45,738 bases of DNA from positions 1 through 45,738 of the forward strand of contig JAGQYM010000037.1 in the NCBI GenBank assembly GCA_020436085.1, written 5' to 3'. Positions 23,331 through 33,452 of this stretch are shown in pieces. Made by a program: the position numbers and the translations under genes. Within the stretch, counting starts at the first letter, position 1, and each line of letters opens with the position of its first letter. The notes beneath the pieces were generated by a model. The model had not been told where the DNA came from, did no database searches, and saw only the letters and a program-made list of their open reading frames with translations. This stretch comes from Cyclobacteriaceae bacterium (lineage in GTDB: Bacteria; Bacteroidota; Bacteroidia; Cytophagales; Cyclobacteriaceae).

Positions 23331-26300
23331 ATGAACGATACAAAAAAGACATACTGGAAAGGTATTCAGCAGCTGAAAAACGATCCAGCATTTGTTAAGA
23401 ATGCGGATAAAGAGTTCGTTGACCTGGGTGTTGAAGATGATCCTCGCCATTCGCGCAGGGACTTTCTTAAAATGATGGGCTTTAGCGTGGCTGCGGCTTC
23501 ATTGGCAGCATGCGAGGCACCGGTAAGAAAGGCGATACCTTATGTTAACAAGCCAGTTGATGTTGATCCCAGTATACCTAACTATTATGCGTCTACCTAC
23601 GTCAATGGTGGTGACTATTGTAGCATAGTAGTAAAGACCCGCGAAGGTCGCCCCATTAAAATTGAGGGGAACTCACTCTCAAAAGTGAGTATGGGAGGTA
23701 CCAGTGCTCAGGTTGAAGCTTCGGTACTTTCGCTTTACGATAATTACAGGCTAAGGGGACCAAAGGCAGGCGCTGATAGCGCAAGCTGGGAAGATGTAGA
23801 TAAAGCAATAACTGGAAAGTTAGGGGAGATTTCAGCAGCAGGTGGTCAGATCAGAATTGTAAGCAATACGATACTAAGCCCAAGTACAAAGGCAGCGATT
23901 GGCCGTTTCACAGCTAAGTACCCGACAACGGTTCACGTGCAATATGATCCGGTGTCGTACACCGGTATCACAAAAGCCAATGAGGCAAGTTTTGGCAAGG
24001 CGATGATTCCGTCTTATGATTTTTCAAAAGCCAGAACCATTGTGAGTGTTGGTGCTGATTTTTTGGGTACGTGGTTAGCCCCTATTGAGTTTACAAAACA
24101 ATACAGCGAGAATAGAAAAGTTAGTGAGAAGGTCACTACCATGTCTCGCCATTATCAGTTTGAATCCAACTTGTCGTTGACAGGAGCAAACGCTGACTAT
24201 CGCACCATGATCCGTCCTTCTCAGCAAGGTCTGGTGGTGGCACAGCTATATAATATAATTGCAGGAAAGGCGGGACGCGCCTCTGTTTCTGCTGGGATCG
24301 ATAAAGTTGCCAACCTCGAAAAAGCCGCTAATGAACTTTGGGCTAGCCGTGGACAAGCACTTGTGGTTTGTGGATCAAACGACAAAGATGTTCAGGTGTT
24401 GGTAAACGGAATCAATGATATGTTGGGCAGCTATGGTACTACCATACATGCCAACAAAACGGTAAACTTCAGACAAGGCAACGATGAGGCCATGGCAGCA
24501 TTGATTGCTGATGTGGAGGCGAACAAAGTAGCTGGTGTGATTTTCTACAACTGTAACCCAGTGTTTGATCACCCGATGGGAGCTAAGCTTGAGGCAGCAC
24601 TCAAAAATGTTTCTCTTTCTGTTTCCACCTCTTCTACCGAAGATGAGACGGCTTCAGCATCGGGGTATAAAGCTCCTGATCATCATTATCTGGAGTCTTG
24701 GAATGACTTCGAACCAAAGACGAACTCATTCAGTCTTTCACAACCGGCCATTACTCCAATTTTCAAAACTCGTCAGGCACAGGAGAGCTTGATGACCTGG
24801 GCTGGAGAGCCGACTGAATATTTTGCTTTCTTAAAGGAAAACTGGAGAAACTGGTACTATGGTACTGCAGGCGGTGGATTGAGCTTCCAGTCTTTCTGGG
24901 ATAAGTGTTTGTATGATGGTGTCCTTGATCTTAGCAATGGCGAAGCGGAAACATTGACGTTCAGTGGAGATGTTGACGCTGCTGCATCGGCAATAAGTAC
25001 GAATTACAAATCAAATAATACTGGATTTGAGCTCGCGATCTATGAAAGCTATGCCATCGGAAACGGGTCACAAGCAAACAACCCTTTACTGCAAGAGTTG
25101 CCTGATCCAATTACCAAGGCGGTTTGGGATCACTATGCAACAATCTCTCAAAAAGATGCTGCTGAACTGGGTGTAGACAATGATGCCGAGGGGCGCACTC
25201 AGTATATTAACATAACAGCAGGCGGTAAGACGATAAAAGTACCTGCGTTGGTACAACCTGGTCAAGCACCGGGCACTATAGGTATCGCTATCGGTTATGG
25301 TCGCACCAAGGTGGGTGTAGTAGCTGCCAACATGGGAGTGAATATTTACCCATTGGTGACAATGGTTAACGGTTCGCTCAATTTTAATGTGACTTCTGGA
25401 GTGACCGTTGCTAAAACGGATGAAGCCTATCAAATCGCTCAAACACAGATTCATCAAACCTACATGGGCAGGAGTTCCGTGATTCAGGAGTCGGTTCTGA
25501 GTGAGTTCAAAAAAGATCCTCATGCAGGCCGTGAGTTTCCGAAAATCACGAAGTGGGACGAAAAGGTTGATCCGGGAACAGTGTCGCTTTGGAAAGGTCA
25601 TGACTACCTTGACCATCACTGGGGAATGGCAATCGACCTGAATTCATGTACTGGATGTGGGGCTTGTATTGTTGCATGTAATGTTGAAAACAATGTTGCT
25701 CTGGTAGGTAAGCAAGAAGTGATCAACAGACGTGAAATGCACTGGCTGCGTATCGACCGCTACTACAGCAGCGATGCAACAGACATCAGTAACTATGAAC
25801 AGTTGGAGCATGCTGCTGAGAATCCTGAGGTAGTGTTCCAGCCGATGTTGTGTCAGCACTGTAACAACGCACCTTGTGAAACGGTATGTCCCGTGGCAGC
25901 GACTACCCACAGCACCGAGGGTCTCAATCAAATGACTTATAACCGTTGTATTGGTACACGTTATTGTGCCAACAACTGTCCTTATAAAGTAAGACGTTTC
26001 AACTGGTTTAAGTATCACGACAATCAGCAGTTCTATCAGGCAAACCCTGCTATGAACACTGACCTTGGTCGTATGGTGCTCAATCCTGATGTAACAGTTC
26101 GTTCACGTGGTGTAATGGAAAAATGTTCATTCTGTGTACAGCGTATTCAGGCAGGTAAGCTGAATGCGAAACGCGAGAAAAGGACTGTAAAAGATGGAGA
26201 AATCGTAACAGCCTGCCAGGCTTCATGTACGTCAGGAGCAATTCTCTTTGGTGACTTGAATGACGAAAACAGCCAGATCAGCAAGTTGTTGCAAGTAAAG

Positions 26301-26438
26301 CGCAATGAGAAAAGGCCTAACAGCCCGGATAAGCAAATTGGAAATCCTCGCGCTTACAGGGTATTGGAGGATATCGGTGTGAAGCCGAACATCTACTACC
26401 TGACCAAGATCAAGAACAAAGATTTAACTAACGCATAG
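23331..26438 (+). CDS. actB: Alternative complex III subunit ActB, molybdopterin-fold and iron-sulfur protein
   Basis: This 1035-residue subunit resembles a fusion of a molybdopterin oxidoreductase-like domain with a DMSO-reductase-B-like ferredoxin domain. In characterised complexes the first part binds no molybdenum cofactor and the second carries the iron-sulfur clusters. A twin-arginine signal SRRDFLK (41-47) precedes a hydrophobic stretch and AAC with Cys61, which looks like a lipobox, so the protein may be Tat-exported and lipid-anchored. Cluster cysteines start at Cys773 in CTGCGACIVACN, continue with MLCQHCNNAPCETVCP and RCIGTRYCANNCPY, and end with EKCSFCVQRI and CQASC. It is flanked by actA and actC at 36 and 21 nt. 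Confidence 0.95.
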   Translation: MNDTKKTYWKGIQQLKNDPAFVKNADKEFVDLGVEDDPRHSRRDFLKMMGFSVAAASLAACEAPVRKAIPYVNKPVDVDPSIPNYYASTYVNGGDYCSIVVKTREGRPIKIEGNSLSKVSMGGTSAQVEASVLSLYDNYRLRGPKAGADSASWEDVDKAITGKLGEISAAGGQIRIVSNTILSPSTKAAIGRFTAKYPTTVHVQYDPVSYTGITKANEASFGKAMIPSYDFSKARTIVSVGADFLGTWLAPIEFTKQYSENRKVSEKVTTMSRHYQFESNLSLTGANADYRTMIRPSQQGLVVAQLYNIIAGKAGRASVSAGIDKVANLEKAANELWASRGQALVVCGSNDKDVQVLVNGINDMLGSYGTTIHANKTVNFRQGNDEAMAALIADVEANKVAGVIFYNCNPVFDHPMGAKLEAALKNVSLSVSTSSTEDETASASGYKAPDHHYLESWNDFEPKTNSFSLSQPAITPIFKTRQAQESLMTWAGEPTEYFAFLKENWRNWYYGTAGGGLSFQSFWDKCLYDGVLDLSNGEAETLTFSGDVDAAASAISTNYKSNNTGFELAIYESYAIGNGSQANNPLLQELPDPITKAVWDHYATISQKDAAELGVDNDAEGRTQYINITAGGKTIKVPALVQPGQAPGTIGIAIGYGRTKVGVVAANMGVNIYPLVTMVNGSLNFNVTSGVTVAKTDEAYQIAQTQIHQTYMGRSSVIQESVLSEFKKDPHAGREFPKITKWDEKVDPGTVSLWKGHDYLDHHWGMAIDLNSCTGCGACIVACNVENNVALVGKQEVINRREMHWLRIDRYYSSDATDISNYEQLEHAAENPEVVFQPMLCQHCNNAPCETVCPVAATTHSTEGLNQMTYNRCIGTRYCANNCPYKVRRFNWFKYHDNQQFYQANPAMNTDLGRMVLNPDVTVRSRGVMEKCSFCVQRIQAGKLNAKREKRTVKDGEIVTACQASCTSGAILFGDLNDENSQISKLLQVKRNEKRPNSPDKQIGNPRAYRVLEDIGVKPNIYYLTKIKNKDLTNA

Positions 26439-26459
26439 CAATAAACGGATAACGACTTT

Positions 26460-27833
26460 ATGCAAGTAAGCTCATCACTACGCGAATCTCTCATCACCGG
26501 TGGCAAAACAGTAGGTGACGTATCGGAAGATATTAGCCGCCAGGTAGAGGGTAAACCTACTCAACTCTGGTGGATGGCCTTTGGAGTTTCTACAGTGCTG
26601 TTGCTCTTTGGAGTTTACTGTATGAGCATAACCCTGTGGGAAGGCATCGGAAAGTGGGGACTGAATAAAACTGTGGGTTGGGCCTGGGATATCACCAACT
26701 TCGTGTGGTGGGTCGGTATTGGTCACGCAGGAACGCTGATCTCAGCGATCCTTTTGTTGTTTCGTCAGAAGTGGAGAATGTCTATCAACCGTGCCGCTGA
26801 GGCGATGACAATCTTTGCAGTAATCTGTGCTGCCAGTTTTCCGCTGATTCACATGGGACGCCTGTGGTTGGGATTTTATTGGGCACTTCCGTTGCCCAAT
26901 GCATTCGGATCACTTTGGGTTAACTTCAATTCACCGCTGTTATGGGACGTGTTTGCGATCTCAACTTACTTCACCGTATCATTGGTATTCTGGTACATGG
27001 GTCTTATCCCTGACTTTGCCGTGATACGCGACAGAGCAGTGAGAATGGGACACAAAACTCGTGCAGCTGTTTATAATGCAATGAGCTTTGGATGGTCTGG
27101 TGGAGCAAAGACCTGGATGCGCTACGAATCAGTAGCACTTATTCTCGCAGGACTTTCAACACCTCTCGTACTTTCAGTTCACACCATTGTATCCTTCGAC
27201 TTTGCAACTTCAGTAATCCCCGGATGGCACACTACGATCTTCCCGCCTTACTTTGTGGCCGGTGCGATCTTCTCTGGTTTCGCGATGGTATTGACACTTC
27301 TGTTGATTACCCGTAAGGTGTTCAAACTTGAAGATTACATTACGATCTACCACGTTGAGTTGATGAACATTATCATCATCGTGACAGGATCAATTGTGGG
27401 TATCGCCTACATCACTGAGTTCTTCATCGCTTGGTACGGACAAGTGCCGGCAGAGCAGTATGCATTTATTAATCGTGCGTTTGGACCTTACTGGTGGTCA
27501 TACTGGTGTATGATGACTTGTAATGTGATTTCACCACAGTTGTTTTGGATTAAGAAAATCAGAACCAGTCTCGTGTCCACGTTCGTACTCTCTATCATCG
27601 TGAACATTGGTATGTGGTTCGAGCGCTTCGTGATTATCGTGACTTCGTTGCACAGAGATTATCTGCCATCAAGCTGGTCAATGTTCTATCCTACGATGTA
27701 CGATTTGGGTGAATACATCCTCACGTTCGGATTCTTCTTCTGTGCCTTCTTGTTGTTTGCCAAATTCTTCCCGGTAATCAACATGGCAGAGGTTAAGAGT
27801 ATTATTAAATCATCATCAGAAAAAAAGCATTAA
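26460..27833 (+). CDS. actC: Alternative complex III subunit ActC, NrfD-like membrane protein
   Basis: This 457-residue protein is one of the two NrfD/PsrC-like membrane subunits of the complex, expected to bind menaquinol near the periplasmic face and pass electrons to ActB. About ten helices are visible; characteristic segments are [19 protein letters not shown] and [14 protein letters not shown] in the first half and [20 protein letters not shown] near the middle. The His in GIGHAG and the acidic and His residues around FDF/WH fit quinone- and proton-handling sites in the family (inference from family structures). The gene is 21 nt after actB and 6 nt before actD. Confidence 0.95.
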   Translation: MQVSSSLRESLITGGKTVGDVSEDISRQVEGKPTQLWWMAFGVSTVLLLFGVYCMSITLWEGIGKWGLNKTVGWAWDITNFVWWVGIGHAGTLISAILLLFRQKWRMSINRAAEAMTIFAVICAASFPLIHMGRLWLGFYWALPLPNAFGSLWVNFNSPLLWDVFAISTYFTVSLVFWYMGLIPDFAVIRDRAVRMGHKTRAAVYNAMSFGWSGGAKTWMRYESVALILAGLSTPLVLSVHTIVSFDFATSVIPGWHTTIFPPYFVAGAIFSGFAMVLTLLLITRKVFKLEDYITIYHVELMNIIIIVTGSIVGIAYITEFFIAWYGQVPAEQYAFINRAFGPYWWSYWCMMTCNVISPQLFWIKKIRTSLVSTFVLSIIVNIGMWFERFVIIVTSLHRDYLPSSWSMFYPTMYDLGEYILTFGFFFCAFLLFAKFFPVINMAEVKSIIKSSSEKKH

Positions 27834-27839
27834 TCGATC

Positions 27840-28364
27840 ATGGAAAGCAATAAAAATTTTGTTTTAGGTGTGTTTGATGATGAAGATGTACTTCTTCATG
27901 CAGTAGAGAGCGTAAGGGGTAAGGGCGTGAAAATACACGAGGTGTATTCTCCGTTCCCGGTTCACGGCCTTGATGAAGTCCTTGGTTATAAGCGTACCAG
28001 GCTTCCGATCGCGGCATTTCTTTTCGGTATGACAGGAACCAGCCTTGCTTTGATTATGCAGATTTGGATGTTGGGTTTTGATTGGCCAATGATTATTGGA
28101 GGTAAAAATTTTGCATCTCTGCCGCCATTCATTCCAGTAACTTTCGAGTTGACTGTGCTTTTGTCTGCTCTTGGTATGGTTGCAACCTTCCTGATCGTGA
28201 GCGACATGAAACCTTATAAGTGGCCGCAGCAATTTGACCTTCGCAGTACGGATGATAAGCACATTATGGCCATAGATCTCGCCAATAACAAGCTGGACAA
28301 AAGTGCAATTGGTGCGATACTGAAAGAAAGTGGAGCGCAGGAAGTAAACGACAAGAATTTCTAA
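27840..28364 (+). CDS. actD: Alternative complex III subunit ActD (DUF3341)
   Basis: This 174-residue membrane subunit has a soluble N-terminal part (1-55) beginning VLGVFDDEDVLLHAVESVRGKG, a ferredoxin-like fold typical of DUF3341, followed by two helices (about 57-80 and 100-122) and a cytoplasmic C-terminal tail. It packs on the ActC/ActF membrane core in known complexes and has no cofactor motif. Only 6 nt separate it from both actC and actE, so the genes are co-translated closely. Confidence 0.93.
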   Translation: MESNKNFVLGVFDDEDVLLHAVESVRGKGVKIHEVYSPFPVHGLDEVLGYKRTRLPIAAFLFGMTGTSLALIMQIWMLGFDWPMIIGGKNFASLPPFIPVTFELTVLLSALGMVATFLIVSDMKPYKWPQQFDLRSTDDKHIMAIDLANNKLDKSAIGAILKESGAQEVNDKNF

Positions 28365-28370
28365 AAAAGG

Positions 28371-29030
28371 ATGATGCAGCATATGCAGATACTAAAGACA
28401 ATAAGTGTAGGTTTCATTGGGGCAGCGTTGTTAGCAGGCTGTAAAGCTGGCGGTGACAACCAAGGCCGTGAATATGCACCTAACATGTACCACTCCGTTG
28501 CTTACGAGCCACTTACTCAAATTACCGATGAGAGTGCTGGTACTTGGGTGAACTCACTGGACAACGGAAGAGGAGAATACTTCAATTCCAACAAGTACAA
28601 CCCTCACAGAATGAACATGAGGGAGCCTGCGCCAAATACAGTAAAAAGAAACAAGCAGGGATGGCTACCTTACCGATTGGGCAAGGATGATTTGATTGCT
28701 GCAGCTGAAAACAAAAACCCTTTGGATTCTTCCGCAGCGATTATTGCGGAGGGTAAAGCTTTATACGCTGTCTACTGCAACCATTGTCATGGCCCTAAAG
28801 GACAAGGAGATGGCAAGGTGGCTACTGGGGTCACAATTGATGGTGTTGAAAAAGGATTAGTGGGTGGTGTAGCTAACCTGACAGGGGAGGCATACTTGAA
28901 TATTACTGAAGGCCATATTTTTCACGTAATTACCTGGGGCAAGGGCCTGATGCAAGCGCATGGTTCTCAAGTAAGTCCTGAAGATCGCTGGAAGATTGCG
29001 AAGTATGTGAAGACCCTTCAGAAGAAGTAG
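28371..29030 (+). CDS. actE: Alternative complex III subunit ActE, monoheme cytochrome c lipoprotein
   Basis: This 219-residue protein is the monoheme cytochrome of the complex. The lipobox LLAGC predicts lipid anchoring in the periplasm. The heme site CNHCH is at Cys136-Cys139-His140, with a likely axial Met in GKGLMQAHG. The N-terminal half (EYAPNMYHSVAYEPL, then NPHRMNMREPAPNTV) is a conserved extension that wraps over the complex in this family. Start choice is uncertain: ATG at 28371 has AAGG directly before it; ATG at 28383 gives a 20-residue lipoprotein signal, which is more usual. The gene is 6 nt after actD and 30 nt before actF. Confidence 0.93.
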   Translation: MMQHMQILKTISVGFIGAALLAGCKAGGDNQGREYAPNMYHSVAYEPLTQITDESAGTWVNSLDNGRGEYFNSNKYNPHRMNMREPAPNTVKRNKQGWLPYRLGKDDLIAAAENKNPLDSSAAIIAEGKALYAVYCNHCHGPKGQGDGKVATGVTIDGVEKGLVGGVANLTGEAYLNITEGHIFHVITWGKGLMQAHGSQVSPEDRWKIAKYVKTLQKK

Positions 29031-29060
29031 TAACGATTTGAAATTTTTGAAAAAAGATAA

Positions 29061-30410
29061 ATGATAGCCGAAGAAAAATACGAATTCAGCGCCACAGCCA
29101 AGAAGAATATAATGATTCTTGGTGTGCTTGGTATTGTGCTGTTCATCGCGGGAGTTTTTATGGCCATGAACAGTGGAGGACATGGAGAAGAGCACGCCTC
29201 TGCCATCGTTACCTCCAAATTGGTGGCCAGCGCTGATCAGGAAGCTGCCGCGGGTCACGAGGCTGCAGCTGAGGGGGAGCATCATGGAAGCCCCGTTTGG
29301 CTTAAGCGAATCTATACCTCCCTGTGGCAAAACAATGTGTTCTTCACCGGTCTCGGTATCATCGGTTTGTTCTTTGTAGCCATTCAATACGCAGCTCAGG
29401 CAGGGTGGTCTGCACCGATCAAACGCATTCCTTTGGCTATGGCCCATTGGATACCAATTGCGGGTGTTCTCATGCTTGTGCTTTGGTTTGTAGTGAAAGC
29501 TGATATTTTCCACTGGACGCACCACGATCTTTATGAAGAGGGTGGTGCAGGTTATGACCGAATTATTGCTGGTAAGAGTGGATTCTTCTTTTGGCCCTTA
29601 GAGGCGGGTGGATTCCCCATCTTTTATGTGCTAAGAATGGTGGTGTTCTTCGGCCTCTGGTATATGTTTTTTGTGTGGATCAAAAAGGAAATGTTGGCAG
29701 AAGACATTAATGGTGGCACTGCGCACTGGACCAAAGCGAGATCCTTGTCTGCCATCTTCCTTGTGATATTTGCTGTTAGCTCTTCAATAGCTGCTTGGGA
29801 CTGGGTAATGAGCATTGATACTCACTGGTTCAGCACTATGATGGGATGGTACGTATTCGCCAGCTGGTGGGTAACCGGCCTCGCGTTCATTACGCTGGTG
29901 GTGGCTAATCTCAAAGATAAGGGGTACCTCAAAATGGTTAACTCCAATCACCTTCACGACCTCGGAAAGTTCGTCTTTGCGTTCAGTATCTTTTGGACAT
30001 ACATCTGGTTCAGCCAGTTCCTATTGATTTATTACGCAAACATCCCTGAAGAGACAGTGTATTTTGTGACCAGAATTGCAAACAGCCCTTATAGCTGGAT
30101 ATTCTATACCAACCTCTTCTTAAACTTTGTACTTCCTTTTTTGTTGTTAATGACGAGAGATGCCAAGCGTCATATGTCAATGTTGAAGGTAGTTTGCCCG
30201 ATAGTAATCGTTGGTCACTGGTTTGATTTCTTTAATATGGTGACCCCTGGCGTGATGAAGCATGACGGAGGCTTTGGATTATTAGAGGTAGGATTGGCAA
30301 TGATATTTATGGCTGCTTTCCTTTTTGTTACGCTCAGTGCACTTGCGAAAGTACCTTTGGTGGCAAAAAACCATCCTATGATGGAGGAAAGCATGAATCA
30401 CCATATTTAA
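29061..30410 (+). CDS. actF: Alternative complex III subunit ActF, second NrfD-like membrane protein
   Basis: This 449-residue protein is the second polytopic core subunit, related to ActC, with about ten helices. It begins with a helix at about 13-35 and a His/Glu-rich loop (GGHGEEHASAIV and AEGEHHGSPVW), followed by the family core with WIPIAGVLMLVLWFVVKADIFHW, WDWVMSIDTHWFSTMMGWY and SIFWTYIWFSQFLLIYYANIP. In the complex it is thought to contribute to proton handling rather than quinol oxidation (established for relatives, not shown here). It is followed after 40 nt by the oxidase subunit II gene, so the complex and its oxidase partner share one operon. Confidence 0.95.
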   Translation: MIAEEKYEFSATAKKNIMILGVLGIVLFIAGVFMAMNSGGHGEEHASAIVTSKLVASADQEAAAGHEAAAEGEHHGSPVWLKRIYTSLWQNNVFFTGLGIIGLFFVAIQYAAQAGWSAPIKRIPLAMAHWIPIAGVLMLVLWFVVKADIFHWTHHDLYEEGGAGYDRIIAGKSGFFFWPLEAGGFPIFYVLRMVVFFGLWYMFFVWIKKEMLAEDINGGTAHWTKARSLSAIFLVIFAVSSSIAAWDWVMSIDTHWFSTMMGWYVFASWWVTGLAFITLVVANLKDKGYLKMVNSNHLHDLGKFVFAFSIFWTYIWFSQFLLIYYANIPEETVYFVTRIANSPYSWIFYTNLFLNFVLPFLLLMTRDAKRHMSMLKVVCPIVIVGHWFDFFNMVTPGVMKHDGGFGLLEVGLAMIFMAAFLFVTLSALAKVPLVAKNHPMMEESMNHHI

Positions 30411-30450
30411 GAGGAACGATTTTAAAACTGAAATTGCTTAATAAAATAGT

Positions 30451-31536
30451 ATGATGAGTCTGATAATTGGTCTGGGTGTAATACTGGTGCTGTTCATACT
30501 CTACTTGATTTTCAGAATCGGTAGGCTTGTCGGCCTTGTCAAAGGAACCAAGGAAAAGGAGCATGCTGGAAATGATATCCACGGATTCTTGTTTCTCCTA
30601 TTCTGTATTGTAGGGCTGGCAGTTTTTGCGTGGTATTCTTACGCTCATTTCGACCGCTACGTGTTGCCCGTTGCATCCGAACATGGGGCCATTACAGATC
30701 ATTTGTTTTGGATCACGATGGCGATCACTGTAGTAGCCTTTGGATTGATTTCTGTGGTTATGTTCTGGTTTACTTATAAGTACAGCTATGATGAAAACCG
30801 CAAGGCTACTTTCTTCCCGGACAGCCATAAGCTTGAAATCATTTGGACCGTTATCCCAGCGATAGTGTTGGCGCTGCTTATCTTCAGAGGTCTACGCGCA
30901 TGGAACGACATCACAAGCCCTGCATCGGAGCAGGCTGAAGTGGTCGAATTAATTGGTCAACAGTTTGCATGGACTGCGCGCTACCCAGGTGTAAAAGACA
31001 AGCAACTTGGTGATATTAACTATAAACTCATTGACGCGGTTAACGAGTTTGGTTTGGATCTCACCGACAAGAATACCTACGATGATTTCAAGGCTCTGGA
31101 ACTTCACCTTCCAAAAGGCAAAGAAGTTCACCTGATGATCAGAGCCAAGGATGTGTTGCATAGCGTATTTCTTCCTCACTTCCGGGTGAAAATGGATGCG
31201 GTGCCAGGGATGTATACCAACTTCAAGTTTACACCTACGAAATCAACTGAGGATATGCGTGCTGAATTAGGAGATCCTAATTTCAACTATGAAATGGCTT
31301 GTACTGAGATTTGCGGAAAAGGCCATTTTTCAATGCGTTTCCTGGTGGTGGTAGAAGAGCCAGAGGCTTACGAAAAATGGAAAGCGGCTCAGGAAACTTG
31401 GTTGAAACAAAATCCGGACTACCTGGCTAAGGTGCCCTCAGCGCTGAGGGAAGTGGCAATGATTAAATCGGGTATCCCCGTTGAAAGTGAAGCAGCTACT
31501 GCTGCAACAGCACAAACAGTATCAATTAGTAATTAA
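30451..31536 (+). CDS. coxB: Cytochrome c oxidase subunit II (aa3-type, CuA only)
   Basis: This 361-residue membrane protein accepts electrons at its dinuclear CuA centre and passes them to heme a. CuA ligands are visible: His237 in DVLHSVFLPH and the cluster Cys284, Cys288, His292 and Met295 in ACTEICGKGHFSM. Four membrane helices precede the cupredoxin domain (about 3-27, 47-70, 82-108, 125-147), two more than the classic subunit. There is no CxxCH motif, so this is not a caa3 enzyme; a separate or tethered cytochrome must dock. The Ala/Thr-rich C-terminus ends without a further domain. It is 15 nt before coxA. Confidence 0.96.
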   Translation: MMSLIIGLGVILVLFILYLIFRIGRLVGLVKGTKEKEHAGNDIHGFLFLLFCIVGLAVFAWYSYAHFDRYVLPVASEHGAITDHLFWITMAITVVAFGLISVVMFWFTYKYSYDENRKATFFPDSHKLEIIWTVIPAIVLALLIFRGLRAWNDITSPASEQAEVVELIGQQFAWTARYPGVKDKQLGDINYKLIDAVNEFGLDLTDKNTYDDFKALELHLPKGKEVHLMIRAKDVLHSVFLPHFRVKMDAVPGMYTNFKFTPTKSTEDMRAELGDPNFNYEMACTEICGKGHFSMRFLVVVEEPEAYEKWKAAQETWLKQNPDYLAKVPSALREVAMIKSGIPVESEAATAATAQTVSISN

Positions 31537-31551
31537 CAGACATCTCATAGA

Positions 31552-33432
31552 ATGGCAACAGTAGATATTCACACGCAGGCAGATGTTCATCACCATGACG
31601 ACCATGACCATGAACACCATCATGGTAATTTCTGGACGAACTACATTTTCTGCCAGGATCATAAAGTAATTGCCAAGCAGTTCCTCATCACGGGGATGTT
31701 TTGGGCGCTGATAGGAGGTACGATGTCTGTACTTTTCCGTCTTCAGCTTGGTTTCCCGGAAGCTAGCATCGAGTGGCTTCGCCCGGTGCTCGGAGGTTGG
31801 ATCACTCCAGAAGGGAAACTTGATACCGAGTTTTATCTGGCATTGGTAACAATGCACGGCACCATTATGGTGTTCTTCGTACTGACCGCAGGCTTAAGTG
31901 GAACGTTTAGTAACTTCCTCATCCCGCTACAAGTTGGTGCACGCGACATGGCATCAGGATTTATGAACATGCTTTCTTATTGGTTCTTCTTCCTGTCAAG
32001 TGTGATAATGTTTGTGTCGATCTTTATTTCAACCGGTCCTGCAAGTGGCGGTTGGACGATCTACCCCCCATTGAGTGCGTTGCCTCAAGCAATGTCGGGT
32101 TCCGGACTTGGAATGACGTTGTGGCTGGTGTCGATGGCTCTATTTATTGTGAGCTCGCTATTGGGTGGTATTAACTACATCACCACAGTGATCAATATGC
32201 GTACCAAGGGGATGTCTTTCTCAAGGCTTCCATTGACTGTTTGGGCGTTCTTCTTCACAGCGATCATTGGCGTGTTGTCATTTCCGGTACTTTTCGCAGC
32301 CGCTTTGCTTCTAATATTTGATCGAAGTTTCGGCACTAGCTTTTACCTGTCCGATATCTACATCAATGGTGAGGCATTGCCGAATCAGGGAGGCAGTCCG
32401 GTACTATTCCAACACTTGTTTTGGTTCTTGGGTCACCCGGAGGTGTATATTGTGATATTGCCTTCGTTGGGGATAACTTCAGAGATCATTGCAACCAATT
32501 CGCGCAAGCCGATCTTTGGATACAAGGCGATGGTGGGATCAATCCTCTTCATTACGATTCTTTCATTCGTAGTGTGGGCGCACCACATGTTCGTTACTGG
32601 TATGAACCCATTCCTGGGATCAATCTTCACGTTGCTGACATTGATTATTGCGGTGCCATCTGCTGTTAAGATATTTAACTATGTAACTACTCTCTGGAAG
32701 GGAAACATCATATTCACTCCGGCCATGTTGTTCTCTATTGGTCTGGTATCGTTCTTCCTTTCAGGTGGTATCACCGGAATTTTCCTTGGAAACTCTGCTG
32801 TAGACATTCAGCTTCACGACACCTATTTCGTAGTAGCACACTTTCACCTTGTAATGGGTAGCGCCTCATTCTTTGGAATGTTGGCTGGTGTGTACCATTG
32901 GTTCCCTAAGATGTTTGGCAGAATGATGGACGATCGCCTTGGAAAGATTCACTTCTGGATCACGTTCATCGGGGTGTACCTTGTGTTCTTCCCAATGCAC
33001 TATATCGGAATCGCAGGTTTCCCTCGTAGATATTATTCATGGACCAACTTTGAACTCTTCAATTCGTTTGCAGACCTCAACATGTTGGTAAGTACTGCGG
33101 CCATCCTGACGTTGTCAGCGCAGTTTATATTCCTGTTCAATTTCTTCTACAGTATTTTCAGAGGAAAAGTAGCGCCTGCCAATCCATGGAAATCAAATTC
33201 ACTGGAGTGGACAACACCCCGTCATCCTGGTCACGGAAACTGGCCTGGTGAAATTCCAACTGTCTATCGTTGGCCCTATGACTATAGCAAGCCAGGCGCT
33301 AAGGACGATTATATTCCTCAAACCGTTCCCTATTCTGAAACACCTGAATCCAATCTGCCTCATGAGAATGATCTCATCAAATTGGAAATGGAAGATAGCG
33401 GGGCGATTGTTGTAGAGGATAAAAAACACTAA
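31552..33432 (+). CDS. coxA: Cytochrome c oxidase subunit I
   Basis: This 626-residue catalytic subunit reduces oxygen to water at the heme a3-CuB site and pumps protons. Metal ligands are present: His102 (TMHGT, heme a), His295 and the crosslinked Tyr299 in GHPEVY, His344-His345 (WAHHMF, CuB), and His430 and His432 in VAHFH (hemes a3 and a). The Glu in HPEVY and the Tyr mark an A-family heme-copper oxidase. About 12 helices are expected. The first 25 residues are rich in His and Asp (nine His), unusual for the subunit and perhaps metal-binding. Its stop codon is 20 nt before the TTG start of ctaA. Confidence 0.97.
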   Translation: MATVDIHTQADVHHHDDHDHEHHHGNFWTNYIFCQDHKVIAKQFLITGMFWALIGGTMSVLFRLQLGFPEASIEWLRPVLGGWITPEGKLDTEFYLALVTMHGTIMVFFVLTAGLSGTFSNFLIPLQVGARDMASGFMNMLSYWFFFLSSVIMFVSIFISTGPASGGWTIYPPLSALPQAMSGSGLGMTLWLVSMALFIVSSLLGGINYITTVINMRTKGMSFSRLPLTVWAFFFTAIIGVLSFPVLFAAALLLIFDRSFGTSFYLSDIYINGEALPNQGGSPVLFQHLFWFLGHPEVYIVILPSLGITSEIIATNSRKPIFGYKAMVGSILFITILSFVVWAHHMFVTGMNPFLGSIFTLLTLIIAVPSAVKIFNYVTTLWKGNIIFTPAMLFSIGLVSFFLSGGITGIFLGNSAVDIQLHDTYFVVAHFHLVMGSASFFGMLAGVYHWFPKMFGRMMDDRLGKIHFWITFIGVYLVFFPMHYIGIAGFPRRYYSWTNFELFNSFADLNMLVSTAAILTLSAQFIFLFNFFYSIFRGKVAPANPWKSNSLEWTTPRHPGHGNWPGEIPTVYRWPYDYSKPGAKDDYIPQTVPYSETPESNLPHENDLIKLEMEDSGAIVVEDKKH

Positions 33433-33452
33433 CAGAGGTTCAATCCAACATA

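Noticed and set aside
25086-25619. Long minus-strand frame (177 codons) inside actB
   Set aside because: It is a shadow of a well-supported iron-sulfur subunit gene, with low-complexity, Cys/His-rich sequence and no recognisable domain.
28857-29525. 222-codon minus-strand frame over actE and actF
   Set aside because: It lies fully antisense to two strong genes and has no domain, signal or conserved motif.
30451-31536. caa3-type oxidase subunit II
   Set aside because: No CxxCH motif follows the CuA domain; the protein ends shortly after it.
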